Assembly: GCF_001484965.1 (NCBI RefSeq)
Contig: NZ_KQ947394.1
Coordinates: forward strand, 1 to 64,000
Origin: Shouchella shacheensis
GTDB lineage: Bacteria; Bacillota; Bacilli; Bacillales; Bacillaceae_D
DNA: 64,000 bases
Reading direction: 5' to 3'
The position numbers and the translations under genes were made by a program. Positions 40,166-49,192 of this stretch are shown piece by piece. The first letter of the stretch is position 1; the number at the start of each line of letters is the position of its first letter. Below the pieces are notes generated by a model, which worked only from the letters and a program-made list of their open reading frames with translations, was not told the origin of the DNA and made no database searches.

Positions 40166-41665
40166 CTACTCACTCCACGTATCTTTCAACCTATACCCGC
40201 GAATCGATGAGAGTTGCACGTCCCCGCCCCTGGAAAACAGCTTCACACCTGTACTCCCCTCCGACGGATAGATCCGACTTGTCAGCACCGTTTCCCCGCC
40301 ATTCACAAAGACTTCGACCGAGGAGCGATCGACAAAGATACGCAGGTCTAGGCTTTCACTTGCTTCCACAAGCCCTGTACGTATACCACTCACTCCTTTT
40401 CCAGAACGAGAGCGATCAAGCACTAGCTTATCTTCCTTTGCATGGAAGGAAAGCACCGTTTCCTCCCCTCCGTCTTCCGAACAACGAAGCTTGACCCCGC
40501 ATTCCGTAGTCGTCCCCGTTTTCAAAGAAAGCTCCAGCTCGATCATTTCGCCAGCGAGCGGCAGCAACACCTCTTCATCCTGCACAGCCTCTATATCTAG
40601 TGGCACTTCTTCCTTTCGCAGCTGCGCCACTTCCTCTACTGGATTCATCAGCAATCGTCCCTGATTAGACATGGAGAGTTCCCTTGGTAAAGTAAAAGCC
40701 CCTGACCAGCCGTGAGCTTGCGTCGGCATCGGCGATTCCCACATATCCATCCAGCCAAACGCAATGCGGCGCCCTTTTTCATCCTTGAACGTTTGCACAG
40801 CATAAAAGTCATGGCCGAAGTCAAGCTCTGTAAACGTTCCACGAGTATATGTCAGCGTCTCGTAGTCAAAGTCACCAATAAGAAATCCCGTCTGATGATG
40901 ATTCAGATAACGCTCTCCTTCCGCTTCGATTCCTTGTGGAGAAATCAAGAGTATATGCTTTCCATCAAGTTCAAAGAAGTCGGGGCACTCCCACATATAC
41001 CCTTCGGTGCCGTCACTATGGGCCAGAACGCCAAGATAGACCCAATTTGATAGATTGGACGATGCGTAAAGCAGCACTTGCCCCCTCCTGCCTTCTTTCT
41101 CTGTCGAACCTACAACCATATACCATTTGTCGCCGTGTTTCCACACTTTGGGATCGCGGAAATCCTGTGTCGTTCCCTCTGGCTGCTGCGGAATCACCGG
41201 GTTTTCAGTAGCCTTCTCAAACACAAGGCCGTCTTTGCTCCTGGCAATGTTTTGGTTCTGAAAAAATTCATCGCTTCCTGAATCGGTCACATTATGTCCT
41301 GTATAGATAAGCGTTAACATGTCGTCACCCTCTACAGCACTGCCGGAAAAGCAGCCACTTGTGTCGAAAGCGTTTCCTGGGGCAAGAGCGACAGGGAGAT
41401 GCTCCCAATGAATAAGGTCGCGACTTTTGGCATGGCCCCAGTGCATCGGCCCATGCGTCGCATCATAGGGATGGTGCTGATAGAATGCGTGATATTCCCC
41501 TTTATAAAAGATCAGCCCGTTCGGATCATTGATCCAGCCAGATGGGGCCATGAGATGGTAGCCGAGACGGTAGGTTGAGTCAATTGTCTTTGCCTGTTCA
41601 CGGACCGCCTCCGTCGCTTGTTTGATGCGTTCTTCATGTGTGCTGTTCATTTGAACCTTTTCCAT
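40166..41665 (-). CDS. scrB: Sucrose-6-phosphate hydrolase/invertase, GH32
   Basis: This 499-residue glycoside hydrolase has the GH32 catalytic motifs: nucleophile Asp in SGWINDPNG, the stabiliser Asp in DFRDPKVW, and acid/base Glu in WECPDFF, followed by a C-terminal beta-sandwich. It splits sucrose or sucrose phosphate (or fructo-oligosaccharides) into glucose and fructose parts. No signal peptide is present, so it acts inside the cell. Since uptake here is by an ABC importer rather than a PTS, unphosphorylated sucrose or fructosides may be the real substrate. ATG 41665 follows AAGGAGG. Confidence 0.93.
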   Translation of the reverse strand: MEKVQMNSTHEERIKQATEAVREQAKTIDSTYRLGYHLMAPSGWINDPNGLIFYKGEYHAFYQHHPYDATHGPMHWGHAKSRDLIHWEHLPVALAPGNAFDTSGCFSGSAVEGDDMLTLIYTGHNVTDSGSDEFFQNQNIARSKDGLVFEKATENPVIPQQPEGTTQDFRDPKVWKHGDKWYMVVGSTEKEGRRGQVLLYASSNLSNWVYLGVLAHSDGTEGYMWECPDFFELDGKHILLISPQGIEAEGERYLNHHQTGFLIGDFDYETLTYTRGTFTELDFGHDFYAVQTFKDEKGRRIAFGWMDMWESPMPTQAHGWSGAFTLPRELSMSNQGRLLMNPVEEVAQLRKEEVPLDIEAVQDEEVLLPLAGEMIELELSLKTGTTTECGVKLRCSEDGGEETVLSFHAKEDKLVLDRSRSGKGVSGIRTGLVEASESLDLRIFVDRSSVEVFVNGGETVLTSRIYPSEGSTGVKLFSRGGDVQLSSIRGYRLKDTWSE

Positions 41666-41804
41666 CGTTAGTCCTCCTTGTACCACTAGTTGATCCTTTT
41701 GCTCTATTCCTTTTCTCTCTCAATGGTTTTCGCAACCGACATATTGCTTACTTTTACAACCATCAAAGCGATGATTCTGTTTGTCTGTCTTTTCCCACCC
41801 GTTT
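41666..41804. other. Gap between scrB and the permease gene
   Basis: About 140 bp with no gene. The ribosome site of scrB is at its left end; no separate promoter was recognised. Confidence 0.35.
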
Positions 41805-42653
41805 CTACTTATCACCCGTCCCCGATGATCCAAGCCCTTGCAACAAGTATTTCTGTGCAAAGATATAGACAATGATGAGCGGAATAGTGGAGATCGTCAA
41901 AATCGCCATAATTTGGTTTGTAAAGACGGGCTCTGTGACATTAATGTTTGTAATCGCTACTTGCAGTGGATGCTTGCTCGTATCTGTGAGAATCATGAGC
42001 GGCCACAAGTAGTCATTCCAGCTGGCAATAAACGAGAGCGTGCCGACAGTGGCAATCGCTGGTTTGGACATGGGCATCATGATTCTCCAGAAGATGGTCC
42101 AGTTGTTTGCTCCCTCAATTCTCGCGGACTCAAGAACCGAAGTAGGGACAGCCATAAAGAAGTTGCGAAATAAATAAATGAAAAATACATTGGCTATCAT
42201 CGGCAACACGACGGCAATCCGTGTATCCACAAGCCCCAAGTGGTGAATGATTGTAAATTGAGAGATAATCATCGTTTCCATAGGGACAATCAGCAAGGCC
42301 AGTAGCATGCCAAATAAAAGATACTTGCCCTTGAACGTGAACTTTGAAAACGCGAATCCCGCCATCGCATTTACAACGATGGAACCGACTGTAATAATGG
42401 TCGCGTATAGCAAGCTATTAGCTACGTAGCCAAGGATATTGAACCGGGAAAACAATTCACGATAAGGTTCAAGCCAATCGCTCGGCTGGAGAGAGGGAAG
42501 CAATGCCTTAATACTAGTTAAATCTTGGTAGATAGAAGCTTCCGGTTTCAATGAGGAAGCAAACATCCATAGCAAGGGAAAAACAAATAGAAAAGCCAGC
42601 AGAATCAGCAAGACATATTCTAACGTTACTTTCCATTTTCGCTTTCTTGACAT
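41805..42653 (-). CDS. Sugar ABC transporter permease 2 (MalG-like)
   Basis: The 282-residue permease has six TM helices and the EAA loop with ESARIEGANNWTIFWRIMMPMSKPAIATVG, typical of CUT1-type carbohydrate importers. It would pair with permease 1 and the solute-binding protein upstream to import sucrose or a fructoside. It starts directly after the permease 1 stop (TAG then ATG). Confidence 0.9.
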   Translation of the reverse strand: MSRKRKWKVTLEYVLLILLAFLFVFPLLWMFASSLKPEASIYQDLTSIKALLPSLQPSDWLEPYRELFSRFNILGYVANSLLYATIITVGSIVVNAMAGFAFSKFTFKGKYLLFGMLLALLIVPMETMIISQFTIIHHLGLVDTRIAVVLPMIANVFFIYLFRNFFMAVPTSVLESARIEGANNWTIFWRIMMPMSKPAIATVGTLSFIASWNDYLWPLMILTDTSKHPLQVAITNINVTEPVFTNQIMAILTISTIPLIIVYIFAQKYLLQGLGSSGTGDK

Positions 42654-43525
42654 CTAGGCTTCCTCCTCTTTGGTAAGCTTGCGTTGCAAAAACGAGACAA
42701 CCGCAATCAGCAGCCCGAATATAACGGTAATCGCACTTGCGTACCCGACAAATCGATCCGTGAACCCTGTTTGATAGATATAATAAAGAGGGGTCATCGT
42801 CGCATTCAACGGGCCTCCCTGAGTCATGATCATCGGTTGAATAATCAATTTGAACGCCCCGATTAACGTTGTAAATAGGATGAGCGTCGAGGTAGGTTTA
42901 AGCAACGGCAACGTAATATGAACAAAGTTCTGCCATTTGTTCGCGCCATCTATCCTCGAAGCTTCATACACCTCAGGCGAAATGTTCTGCAGGCCGGCAA
43001 GGAAAATAAGCATTTGGTAACCTGCGCCTTGCCAGGCCGATACAAAGACGATCGCTAACATGGCCTGGTTCGGACTTGTCAGAAAGGGCTGAGGGCTAAT
43101 CCCTACTGTTTGCAGGGCCGAGTTAATCAAGCCGTCGGATGGATTAAGCAAGTACAGCCATAGCACCGAGATAACAACGAGCGACATCACAACTGGGGAA
43201 AAGAACGCAATTTTTATGAAAAGATTCCCTCTACGCTTCTTGTTAATAATTAATGCCAGCCCGAGCGCGGTGCCTACCTGGAGCGGAATAACACAGATGA
43301 CGAAAAGCCCGATATTTTTCAAGCTTTCCAGAAAGACCGGATCACTTGCTAGCTGAGTGAAATTATCTAACCCAGCAAAACTCCGGTACCCGGGGTAAGC
43401 ATGTAGTAATCTGTGAAAGAATAATAGATCGTTAACAACACCGGCAGAAATAAAAACAAACCCAACAATAGCATAGCCGGCAGTAGAAAGTAATAAGGCT
43501 GCATAGTGGCTGTCATTCGTTTCAT
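42654..43525 (-). pseudogene. Sugar ABC transporter permease 1 (MalF-like), frameshifted
   Basis: The frame from ATG 43525 (GGAGG upstream) encodes MTATMQPYYFLLPAMLLLG and the first TM, then runs into a stop after TPGTGVLLG. Shifting by one base at about 43386-43396 (a CCCCGGG run) restores YRSFAGLDNFTQLAS and the remaining permease with EAA loop YEASRIDGANKWQNFVHITLPLLKP. The total length is one base short of a multiple of three. Either a recent mutation or a sequencing error; if real, the importer would be inactive. Confidence 0.85.
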
Positions 43526-43554
43526 AGGTACACCTCCGCTGTGTAAGGTTGGCC

Positions 43555-44844
43555 TTACCGTCTGTCTATAGATGTCTGCATTTGCTGAGCACGTTCATCC
43601 AGCAACTCTCTAAGTTCCTCCTCGCCTTCATAGTATTCCAGCGCGCCAATGGTTTGCTGGAAGGCTCTGCTCACTTGTGGATAGGCTGGCAAAACAGGCC
43701 TTGCACGACCCGACTTCTCATTTTGCTCAATCAGTACCTTTAATTGTTCTGGGACTTCATCTTGAATCATATCGGTCGAGGATTGCCGGGAAGGAAGGAC
43801 GCCGTTCCTTAGACTGACATCGGCAATCGCTTTAGTAGAAGTGAGGAATTGAACCAGTTCACCCGCTCCTTCTTCGTTTTCAGTTGTGCTGGAAATTGCA
43901 TACTGCCAACTTCCCGTCGGAGAAACAAGTTCGTTCGTATCCGGAGAGACAGGATAGGGCATCATGCCGTATTCAATATCAGGATAGCTGGTTGCCAACT
44001 CCTGAATCGTCCATGACCCGCTCATCAGCATAGGATATTGGCCCGTTTGAAAGGCATTGTCCGTAGGCGATATAGTCGTGTAGTCGTTTTGCAGAAGGTT
44101 TTGAATGAACTGAAGGGTTTCTAGCGACTGCTGCTCGTCAAACACACCAACCGCTTCCTCCCCATCCTCCGAAACAACGTCACCGCCATGTGACCACAAA
44201 AAAGGCGTAAATGCATACATGAGCCACTCGCTGTTATCATTCAGCATCATATCAATCGCTGGCGTGCCGAACTCCTCGGAGAGCCTTTTGGCAACATCGG
44301 TAAACTCATTCCAGTCCCAAGGATCATCAATCGTAGCCAGGTTCTCCGAATCAATACCGGCCTGCTCAAACATCTCTTTGTTGTAATAAATGCCTACGCC
44401 CGACTCCGAATAACCGATTGCATATAGCTGGTCGTCGTACGTCCCTTGTTCAATGACGCTTGGGTAAAAATCCTCCTCATCCTCGATGTACCCATCGAGC
44501 GGAGCGATAATTTGAGCCTCTGCATAGGCAGCCGTATTCGGGCCATCTAATGTAAGGACATCAGGCAGCGTCCCGGTTGACACGCCGGCATTGACCTTGT
44601 CTTCATATCCACCGCCACCACCGCCGCGTGGAATAAATTCAATGGCCGCTTTATATTCACCCTCATATTCCTCGTTAAACTGATCGACCGTATTTTGCAG
44701 AACTTCTCCCTCGGCGGACTCTCTGGACATATGCACCCACATAACGATGTCGTCCTGCGGGGCACCGGATTGGTTCTCGTCGCTGTTGCACGCTGCTAAG
44801 ACAACGGAAGAAAGAAACAGTACACCTACCCTTATAGTTTTCAT
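43555..44844 (-). CDS. Sugar ABC transporter solute-binding lipoprotein
   Basis: This 429-residue family 1 extracellular solute-binding protein has a signal ending in lipobox LAAC (Cys about residue 19). Typical landmarks are YKAAIEFIPRG, LPDVLTLDGPNTAAYAEAQIIAPLDGYI, and QTGQYPMLMSGSW. It would capture the sugar outside the membrane for the two permeases. No ATPase gene is in the cluster; CUT1 systems often share a common MsmX-type ATPase. Confidence 0.9.
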   Translation of the reverse strand: MKTIRVGVLFLSSVVLAACNSDENQSGAPQDDIVMWVHMSRESAEGEVLQNTVDQFNEEYEGEYKAAIEFIPRGGGGGGYEDKVNAGVSTGTLPDVLTLDGPNTAAYAEAQIIAPLDGYIEDEEDFYPSVIEQGTYDDQLYAIGYSESGVGIYYNKEMFEQAGIDSENLATIDDPWDWNEFTDVAKRLSEEFGTPAIDMMLNDNSEWLMYAFTPFLWSHGGDVVSEDGEEAVGVFDEQQSLETLQFIQNLLQNDYTTISPTDNAFQTGQYPMLMSGSWTIQELATSYPDIEYGMMPYPVSPDTNELVSPTGSWQYAISSTTENEEGAGELVQFLTSTKAIADVSLRNGVLPSRQSSTDMIQDEVPEQLKVLIEQNEKSGRARPVLPAYPQVSRAFQQTIGALEYYEGEEELRELLDERAQQMQTSIDRR

Positions 44845-44859
44845 AAGACCTCCCCTTAA

Positions 44860-44875
44860 CTGAAATCGCTTTCTT
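44860..44875 (-). promoter_or_regulatory. cre-like site near the transcription start
   Basis: TGAAATCGCTTTCT fits the cre consensus TGNAANCGNWNNCW. It lies just downstream of the promoter at 44883-44911, where CcpA would block early transcription. Confidence 0.65.
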
Positions 44876-44882
44876 GAAAAGA

Positions 44883-44925
44883 AGTATACGTCAGCTGTTT
44901 GTTTATGTCAACCGGTTGACATAAA
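44883..44925 (-). promoter_or_regulatory. Promoter with LacI operator palindrome
   Basis: Minus-strand -35 TTGACA (44906-44911), 17-bp spacer, -10 TATACT (44883-44888). TTTATGTCAACC followed by GGTTGACATAAA (44902-44925) is a perfect 24-bp inverted repeat that covers the -35. This is the expected operator form for the LacI-type regulator at 45037. Confidence 0.8.
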
Positions 44926-45036
44926 CTATACGACCGCTGTAAGTGAAGAACACAGAAGTCTTGCCAGCAAGATCGTCCTTCACGCACAGACCGTCGTCCT
45001 GTTGTTAATGCGGGTTACCAAAGGCATCCGCCGGCT

Positions 45037-46020
45037 TTACACCGTCCCTCCCTGAAACACCTCCACTTCATGCCATGTTTCCCGCACTGTTTTTTTCTCA
45101 GGAGCTTCGATTTGTTTTTGCAGCAAAGTCACGGACGTTTCAGCGATGGTAGAAATCGGCTGGCAAATCGTTGAGAGCTCCGGTTCCACTGTTCGCACCA
45201 TCTCTGTCCCATCATACCCAATGACCTTCAACTCTTTTGGAATCGATAGCCTTCGCTTTCTTGCTTCCCTAATAACTGCGAGCGCCATCAGATCATCGCT
45301 AGCAAACACACCGTCAACGTCGGGATGCTCATCAAACATTTTTTTGATGACCCGCTCCTGTTCGTTCCTATCAAACACATGAGGCACTTCATATGTAACG
45401 TGTGGCAACCCGTTTTGTGCCATCACATCCTCATAGGCTTTTCTACGTAGATTAGCTGGTGTCTCGAGTTCCAGCGGTCCATTAACATGGAGCACATGTT
45501 TACAACCCTTGGAAAGCAGTGTTTCTGTTGCTAACTTGCCTCCAGCATAGTTGTCCGAACCGACGACTGGGATCGCCTTCGATAGATAATGGTCAATCGC
45601 GACAATCGGCAAATTGTGACCGTCATAATCCAAAAGCCCGCGGTTGTACGTCCCAACAATGACACCGTCCACTTGATTTCTTCGCAGCATCTCCCAATAT
45701 TGCTTCTCTTTGTCGACCCGGTTCAAGCTATTACAGAGCAGCACTTTCAACCCTTGAGCCGAACAATAATTTTCGATCGCTGCCGTTAGTTCTCCGTAAA
45801 AGGGGTTACTCGTCGTTGGAACGATCAGCCCAATCACATGGGTCCGCTGATTAAACAAAGAGCGGGCAAGGTCATTGGGAATATAGTTCAGCTGGTGCAT
45901 CGCATCATAGACACTTTTCCGTGTTGTTTCACTTATGTAACCACGATCATTTAAGACACGAGAAACCGTTGTGGGCGAGACTCCTGCCACTTTGGCAACA
46001 TCTTTGATTTTAGGCTTCAT
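45037..46020 (-). CDS. LacI family transcriptional regulator
   Basis: The 327-residue protein has the LacI helix-turn-helix (KIKDVAKVAGVSPTTVSRVLNDRGYISETTR, residues 4-34) and a periplasmic-binding-like effector domain (DGVIVGTYNRG, VGSDNYAGGKLATETLLSKG). It is encoded upstream of the sucrose importer and most likely represses it through the palindrome at 44902-44925. ATG 46020 follows AAGGAGG; upstream frame extension is not supported. Confidence 0.9.
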   Translation of the reverse strand: MKPKIKDVAKVAGVSPTTVSRVLNDRGYISETTRKSVYDAMHQLNYIPNDLARSLFNQRTHVIGLIVPTTSNPFYGELTAAIENYCSAQGLKVLLCNSLNRVDKEKQYWEMLRRNQVDGVIVGTYNRGLLDYDGHNLPIVAIDHYLSKAIPVVGSDNYAGGKLATETLLSKGCKHVLHVNGPLELETPANLRRKAYEDVMAQNGLPHVTYEVPHVFDRNEQERVIKKMFDEHPDVDGVFASDDLMALAVIREARKRRLSIPKELKVIGYDGTEMVRTVEPELSTICQPISTIAETSVTLLQKQIEAPEKKTVRETWHEVEVFQGGTV

Positions 46021-46084
46021 GCTCATTCCTCCTTCGTTCATCTTCTCATTATAACGCAATGAAATTCAATTCAGTTCATTTTCC

Positions 46085-46113
46085 TTGAAGATCAAACGCT
46101 ATTGTAGTTTACT
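46085..46113 (+). promoter_or_regulatory. Candidate promoter of namA
   Basis: TTGAAG (46085-46090), 17-bp spacer, TTTACT (46108-46113). The -10 is a moderate match. Confidence 0.45.
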
Positions 46114-46151
46114 AGCTATCAAAGGATTTTTAGAGAGTGGAGGCCTTTACC

Positions 46152-47174
46152 ATGATTGATTTATTTACCCCCTACCAATTGAAGGATCTAGCCCTGAAAA
46201 ACCGCGTGGTGATGTCCCCGATGTGCCAGTATTCGGTCGAGGCGAAAGACGGGATTCCAAACGACTGGCACACTCTTCATTATACAAGCAGAGCCGTGGG
46301 CGGCACCGGACTGATCATCGTTGAGATGACCAATGTTGAGCCGGATGGTCGTATTAGCGATTATTGCTTAGGTCTGTGGTCTGATGAGCACACGTCCGCT
46401 TTTAAAGAAATTGTCGACAATGCCCACAAGCATGGCGCCAAAGTAGGCATTCAGATCGCTCATGCTGGGAGAAAAGCAGAAGATGCCAAGGTGCCTGTTG
46501 CCCCGTCTGCCATTGCTTTTGACGAAACGTTTAAGACGCCACGCGCGCTCTCAACAGAAGAAGTCGAGGAAATGGTTGAAAAATACCGTTTAGCAGCGAG
46601 ACGAGCCGTCGAAGCTGGCGTGGACACAATTGAACTTCACGGCGCTCATGGCTACCTGATTCACCAGTTCCATTCGCCGCTATCTAACAAACGAACGGAC
46701 AAATACGGTCAAGATTTGACTCGCTTTGGTGTGGAAGTCATTCAAGCAGTCAAAAGCGAAATGCCTAAAGAAATGCCGCTTTTGATGCGCATTTCCGGAA
46801 CAGAATTTGTAGACGGCGGCTATGGCATGAAAGAAGCGATCGACTTCTCAAAAGCCTATCAAGAGGCAGGGGTGGACATGTTCGATGTCAGCGCTGGCGG
46901 CGAGGGACCGATCACGCCCCACGGGAGACCCGGTACGCACGGTGGTTACCAAGTGCCGTATGCGCGCCAATTAAAAGAAGCGCTTGACGTTCCGGTAATG
47001 GCTGTCGGTCGTCTCGATGCACCCGCACTCGCCAACAACGTCATTGGTACCGAAGACGCCGACTTAATCGCGATCGGTCGCGGACTTCTCAGAAACCCGT
47101 ACTGGGCACTGGAAGCCGCGAAACAGCTGAAGAAAGACATGGATGTGCCCGTTCAGTACAAGGCTGGGTTTTGA
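46152..47174 (+). CDS. namA: NADPH dehydrogenase (YqjM/NamA), old yellow enzyme
   Basis: This 340-residue FMN protein is close to Bacillus YqjM/NamA. The thermophilic-like OYE signature is present: Cys in MSPMCQYS (redox-modulating Cys), then IQIAHAGRKA, ELHGAHGYLIHQFHSPLSNKR. It reduces enoates, nitroesters and quinones with NADPH and is part of oxidative stress responses in Bacillus. ATG 46152 follows GTGGAGG. It is followed by repeat R9 and a terminator. Confidence 0.94.
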   Translation: MIDLFTPYQLKDLALKNRVVMSPMCQYSVEAKDGIPNDWHTLHYTSRAVGGTGLIIVEMTNVEPDGRISDYCLGLWSDEHTSAFKEIVDNAHKHGAKVGIQIAHAGRKAEDAKVPVAPSAIAFDETFKTPRALSTEEVEEMVEKYRLAARRAVEAGVDTIELHGAHGYLIHQFHSPLSNKRTDKYGQDLTRFGVEVIQAVKSEMPKEMPLLMRISGTEFVDGGYGMKEAIDFSKAYQEAGVDMFDVSAGGEGPITPHGRPGTHGGYQVPYARQLKEALDVPVMAVGRLDAPALANNVIGTEDADLIAIGRGLLRNPYWALEAAKQLKKDMDVPVQYKAGF

Positions 47175-47190
47175 TTATAAACATGAGATC

Positions 47191-47312
47191 GAAAAGCGCA
47201 GGCGGGTCACCTAGAAGCACGGATTTTGGAAGGCCTGGATCAGAAATCCCGGTTTTGGATTTCGGGCCAGGACTAGAAAATCCCGAGCTTCTACCCGCCG
47301 AAGCTAGACAAA
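47191..47312 (+). repeat. 3'-UTR hairpin repeat, copy R9 (reference copy)
   Basis: The complete hairpin is: GGCGGG (47202-47207) with CCCGCC (47294-47299); TAGAAGC (47213-47219) with GCTTCTA (47287-47293); GGATTTT (47222-47228) with AAAATCC (47277-47283); CCTGG (47235-47239) with CCAGG (47268-47272); GAAATCC (47244-47250) with GGATTTC (47258-47264). It lies 16 bp after the namA stop. Confidence 0.9.
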
Positions 47313-47346
47313 AGCTGTTCTCCCCAAAAAGGAGAGCAGCTTTTTT
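47311..47346 (+). terminator. Terminator of namA
   Basis: AAAGCTGTTCTCC pairs with GGAGAGCAGCTTT, followed by T6; the stem starts within the last base of R9. Confidence 0.85.
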
Positions 47347-47482
47347 ATTTTTGCATGCAAAGATCAGATACAGGGATGGAAGCAGCCTACCGAAAAGGCT
47401 GCTTCTTTTTTCTTTCCACTGGTTGTTTTTTAAACGGCTTTTCTTCTTTCTTACTTACACCTTAACAAGAAGGAGGCGTTCC

Positions 47483-47638
47483 ATGGAACACTTACCAAAC
47501 TGGGTCATTTTTCTCGGGAATTTCGGGTTTCCGACGTTGGTAGCGATGTATTTGCTCGTTCGCTTCGAACGAAAAATCGACAACTTAACTCAAGCGATTC
47601 AAAAGCTCGAACGCACCAAACATCAGAGCGAGGAATAA
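47483..47638 (+). CDS. YvrJ family protein
   Basis: This 51-residue protein has one TM helix (WVIFLGNFGFPTLVAMYLLVR) followed by a charged helix (FERKIDNLTQAIQKLERTK), the YvrJ family layout. These are short membrane proteins often found in phage-like lysis modules or near amidases; the function is not established. Ribosome site AAGGAGG. The next gene, an amidase, starts 17 bp later. Confidence 0.8.
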   Translation: MEHLPNWVIFLGNFGFPTLVAMYLLVRFERKIDNLTQAIQKLERTKHQSEE

Positions 47639-47654
47639 GGAGGTTTTCATCTTA

Positions 47655-48329
47655 ATGGGTACAATCAAGCAGGATCTCATTCCATCCACCAACAGCAACC
47701 GACCGGGCACTCCGTTAACACCGACCCATATCACCGTACACGAAACGGCCAATACGAGTATTGGTGCCAACGCAGCGATGCACGCTGCGTATGTTAAAGG
47801 CCAAGATGCCCAGAACCGCCAAGTGTCATGGCACTACACCGTAGACGATCGAGAAACCATCCAGCACCTTCCGACGAACGAAGTCGGTTGGCATGCAGGA
47901 AGAGCAGGGAATGCCGCTTCTATCGGCATTGAGCTCTGCGTCAATCGAGACGGCAACTTTGCGCAAACGCGCGCCTCTGCCGTTGCTTTAATCCAACATC
48001 TCATGAGTGAACTAGGCATTGGTGTGGCGAACGTCGTCACTCACCAGCATTGGACAGGAAAAAATTGCCCAGCCAACCTGTTAAATGACTGGGCTCGCTT
48101 TAAAGAAGAGCTTTCCGGCGGAAGCAACCTACCGCGTAGAGTCAGAGTGATTTCCTCGCAGCTGTGGGTCTACAACCGGCCAGATTGGAACGCAAGGTAT
48201 ACAATCGTGAATCAAGGAGAAGTGTTCACCGTTGATTCTGCACTCACCGTGAATGGGTCAACGATGTACAGGCTGAGAAGCGGCCTCTATATCACTGGAA
48301 ACACACAGTTTGTAGAGCTTCTCTATTAG
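47655..48329 (+). CDS. N-acetylmuramoyl-L-alanine amidase with SH3-like domain
   Basis: The 224-residue protein has an Amidase_2 domain: zinc His in HITVHETAN, catalytic region WHYTVDDRETIQHLP, GWHAGRAGNAASIGIELCVN and second zinc ligands in THQHWTGKNCP. After about residue 155 a single SH3-like cell-wall domain follows (VRVISSQLWVYNRP). There is no signal peptide, as in phage or mother-cell lysins such as XlyA/CwlA. Together with the YvrJ peptide it may be a small lysis unit. Confidence 0.88.
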   Translation: MGTIKQDLIPSTNSNRPGTPLTPTHITVHETANTSIGANAAMHAAYVKGQDAQNRQVSWHYTVDDRETIQHLPTNEVGWHAGRAGNAASIGIELCVNRDGNFAQTRASAVALIQHLMSELGIGVANVVTHQHWTGKNCPANLLNDWARFKEELSGGSNLPRRVRVISSQLWVYNRPDWNARYTIVNQGEVFTVDSALTVNGSTMYRLRSGLYITGNTQFVELLY

Positions 48330-48333
48330 AACA

Positions 48334-48370
48334 AGAAGGGGCTGCCCTATTAAGGCAGTCCTGTTTTTTC
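48334..48370. terminator. Terminator
   Basis: AGGGGCTGCC pairs with GGCAGTCCT, followed by T6. It ends the amidase transcript and borders the convergent gene at 48371. Confidence 0.75.
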
Positions 48371-48610
48371 TTACCCATTTTTAGACCTGAGCTCTTCCTC
48401 TTCTTGCATCTTGGAAAATTTCCGCGTCACCTCTTCCAATCGTTCAACAAACTCTTCCTCATCTTCTTTCACCAATAAGCTAGACGAAGCCATTGCCAAA
48501 AACGGCTCAAACAAATTAAAGTGCAGATAATCGCCTTCATCTCCAATTTGATCGAGCATCTCATACAACCGTACCAGCGTTTCTTTGCTATACTCCTCAT
48601 TGCTTAGCAT
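48371..48610 (-). CDS. Hypothetical small acidic protein
   Basis: This 79-residue protein is acidic and helical (VKEDEEEFVERLEEVTRKFSKMQEEEEL). No domain was recognised. The start at 48610 follows AAGGAGTGAGG. Confidence 0.55.
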   Translation of the reverse strand: MLSNEEYSKETLVRLYEMLDQIGDEGDYLHFNLFEPFLAMASSSLLVKEDEEEFVERLEEVTRKFSKMQEEEELRSKNG

Positions 48611-48862
48611 CAACCTCACTCCTTTAGCTGACACTACCTTAACATGGATGGTTTACGTATAGAAAATCATCCCGGTCCAAAAGTGCGAGGCTAAGTAGGA
48701 GGCTCTTTGTGGGCGTTGCGCTCAATTGTGATCAGCTTTTGCTTGCACTTCTTCCTTTGTTAGAAGCGTGTACCATGCAATCGACACCGGTGTCTAACTT
48801 TTCAAAAAGAAAAGCTTAATGTATAATAGGATAGCATTCATTCTTATAGTGGGAGGATAAGT
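48611..48862. other. Intergenic region before the SCP2 gene
   Basis: No gene seen. TATAAT at about 48820 may be the -10 of the SCP2 gene, with a poor -35. Confidence 0.35.
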
Positions 48863-49192
48863 ATGACAACGGAAGAGAGACTTCAACATCTAGCTGTTAA
48901 AATCAACGATCAACCTGAACAGATTCAGGGATTGGAAAGGCGGTACCATTTTGAACTCACGCCAGAAGGACGTTACGGCGTCTTTTTTTCTGGTGGCCAA
49001 GTGACCGTGGAAACGGACCCCACTCCAGATGAAGACGCGTGCACGTTAAAAATGAGTGAGGCCCATCTAGGAAAATTGTTAGACGGCAACTTGAACCCCA
49101 CCGTGGCTTTCATGACGGGGCAGTTAAAAGTGGATGGGCAGCCCGGTCATGCCTTGAAGTTGCATCAAATTTTGAAAACGTATTCAAATTAG
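48863..49192 (+). CDS. SCP2 sterol-binding domain protein
   Basis: This 109-residue protein is a single SCP2-fold unit: YHFELTPEGRYGVFFSGGQVTVE, CTLKMSEAHLGKLLDGNLNPTVAFMTGQLKVDG. Bacterial members may carry lipids or hydrophobic ligands, but the role is unknown. Ribosome site GGGAGGA. Confidence 0.82.
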   Translation: MTTEERLQHLAVKINDQPEQIQGLERRYHFELTPEGRYGVFFSGGQVTVETDPTPDEDACTLKMSEAHLGKLLDGNLNPTVAFMTGQLKVDGQPGHALKLHQILKTYSN

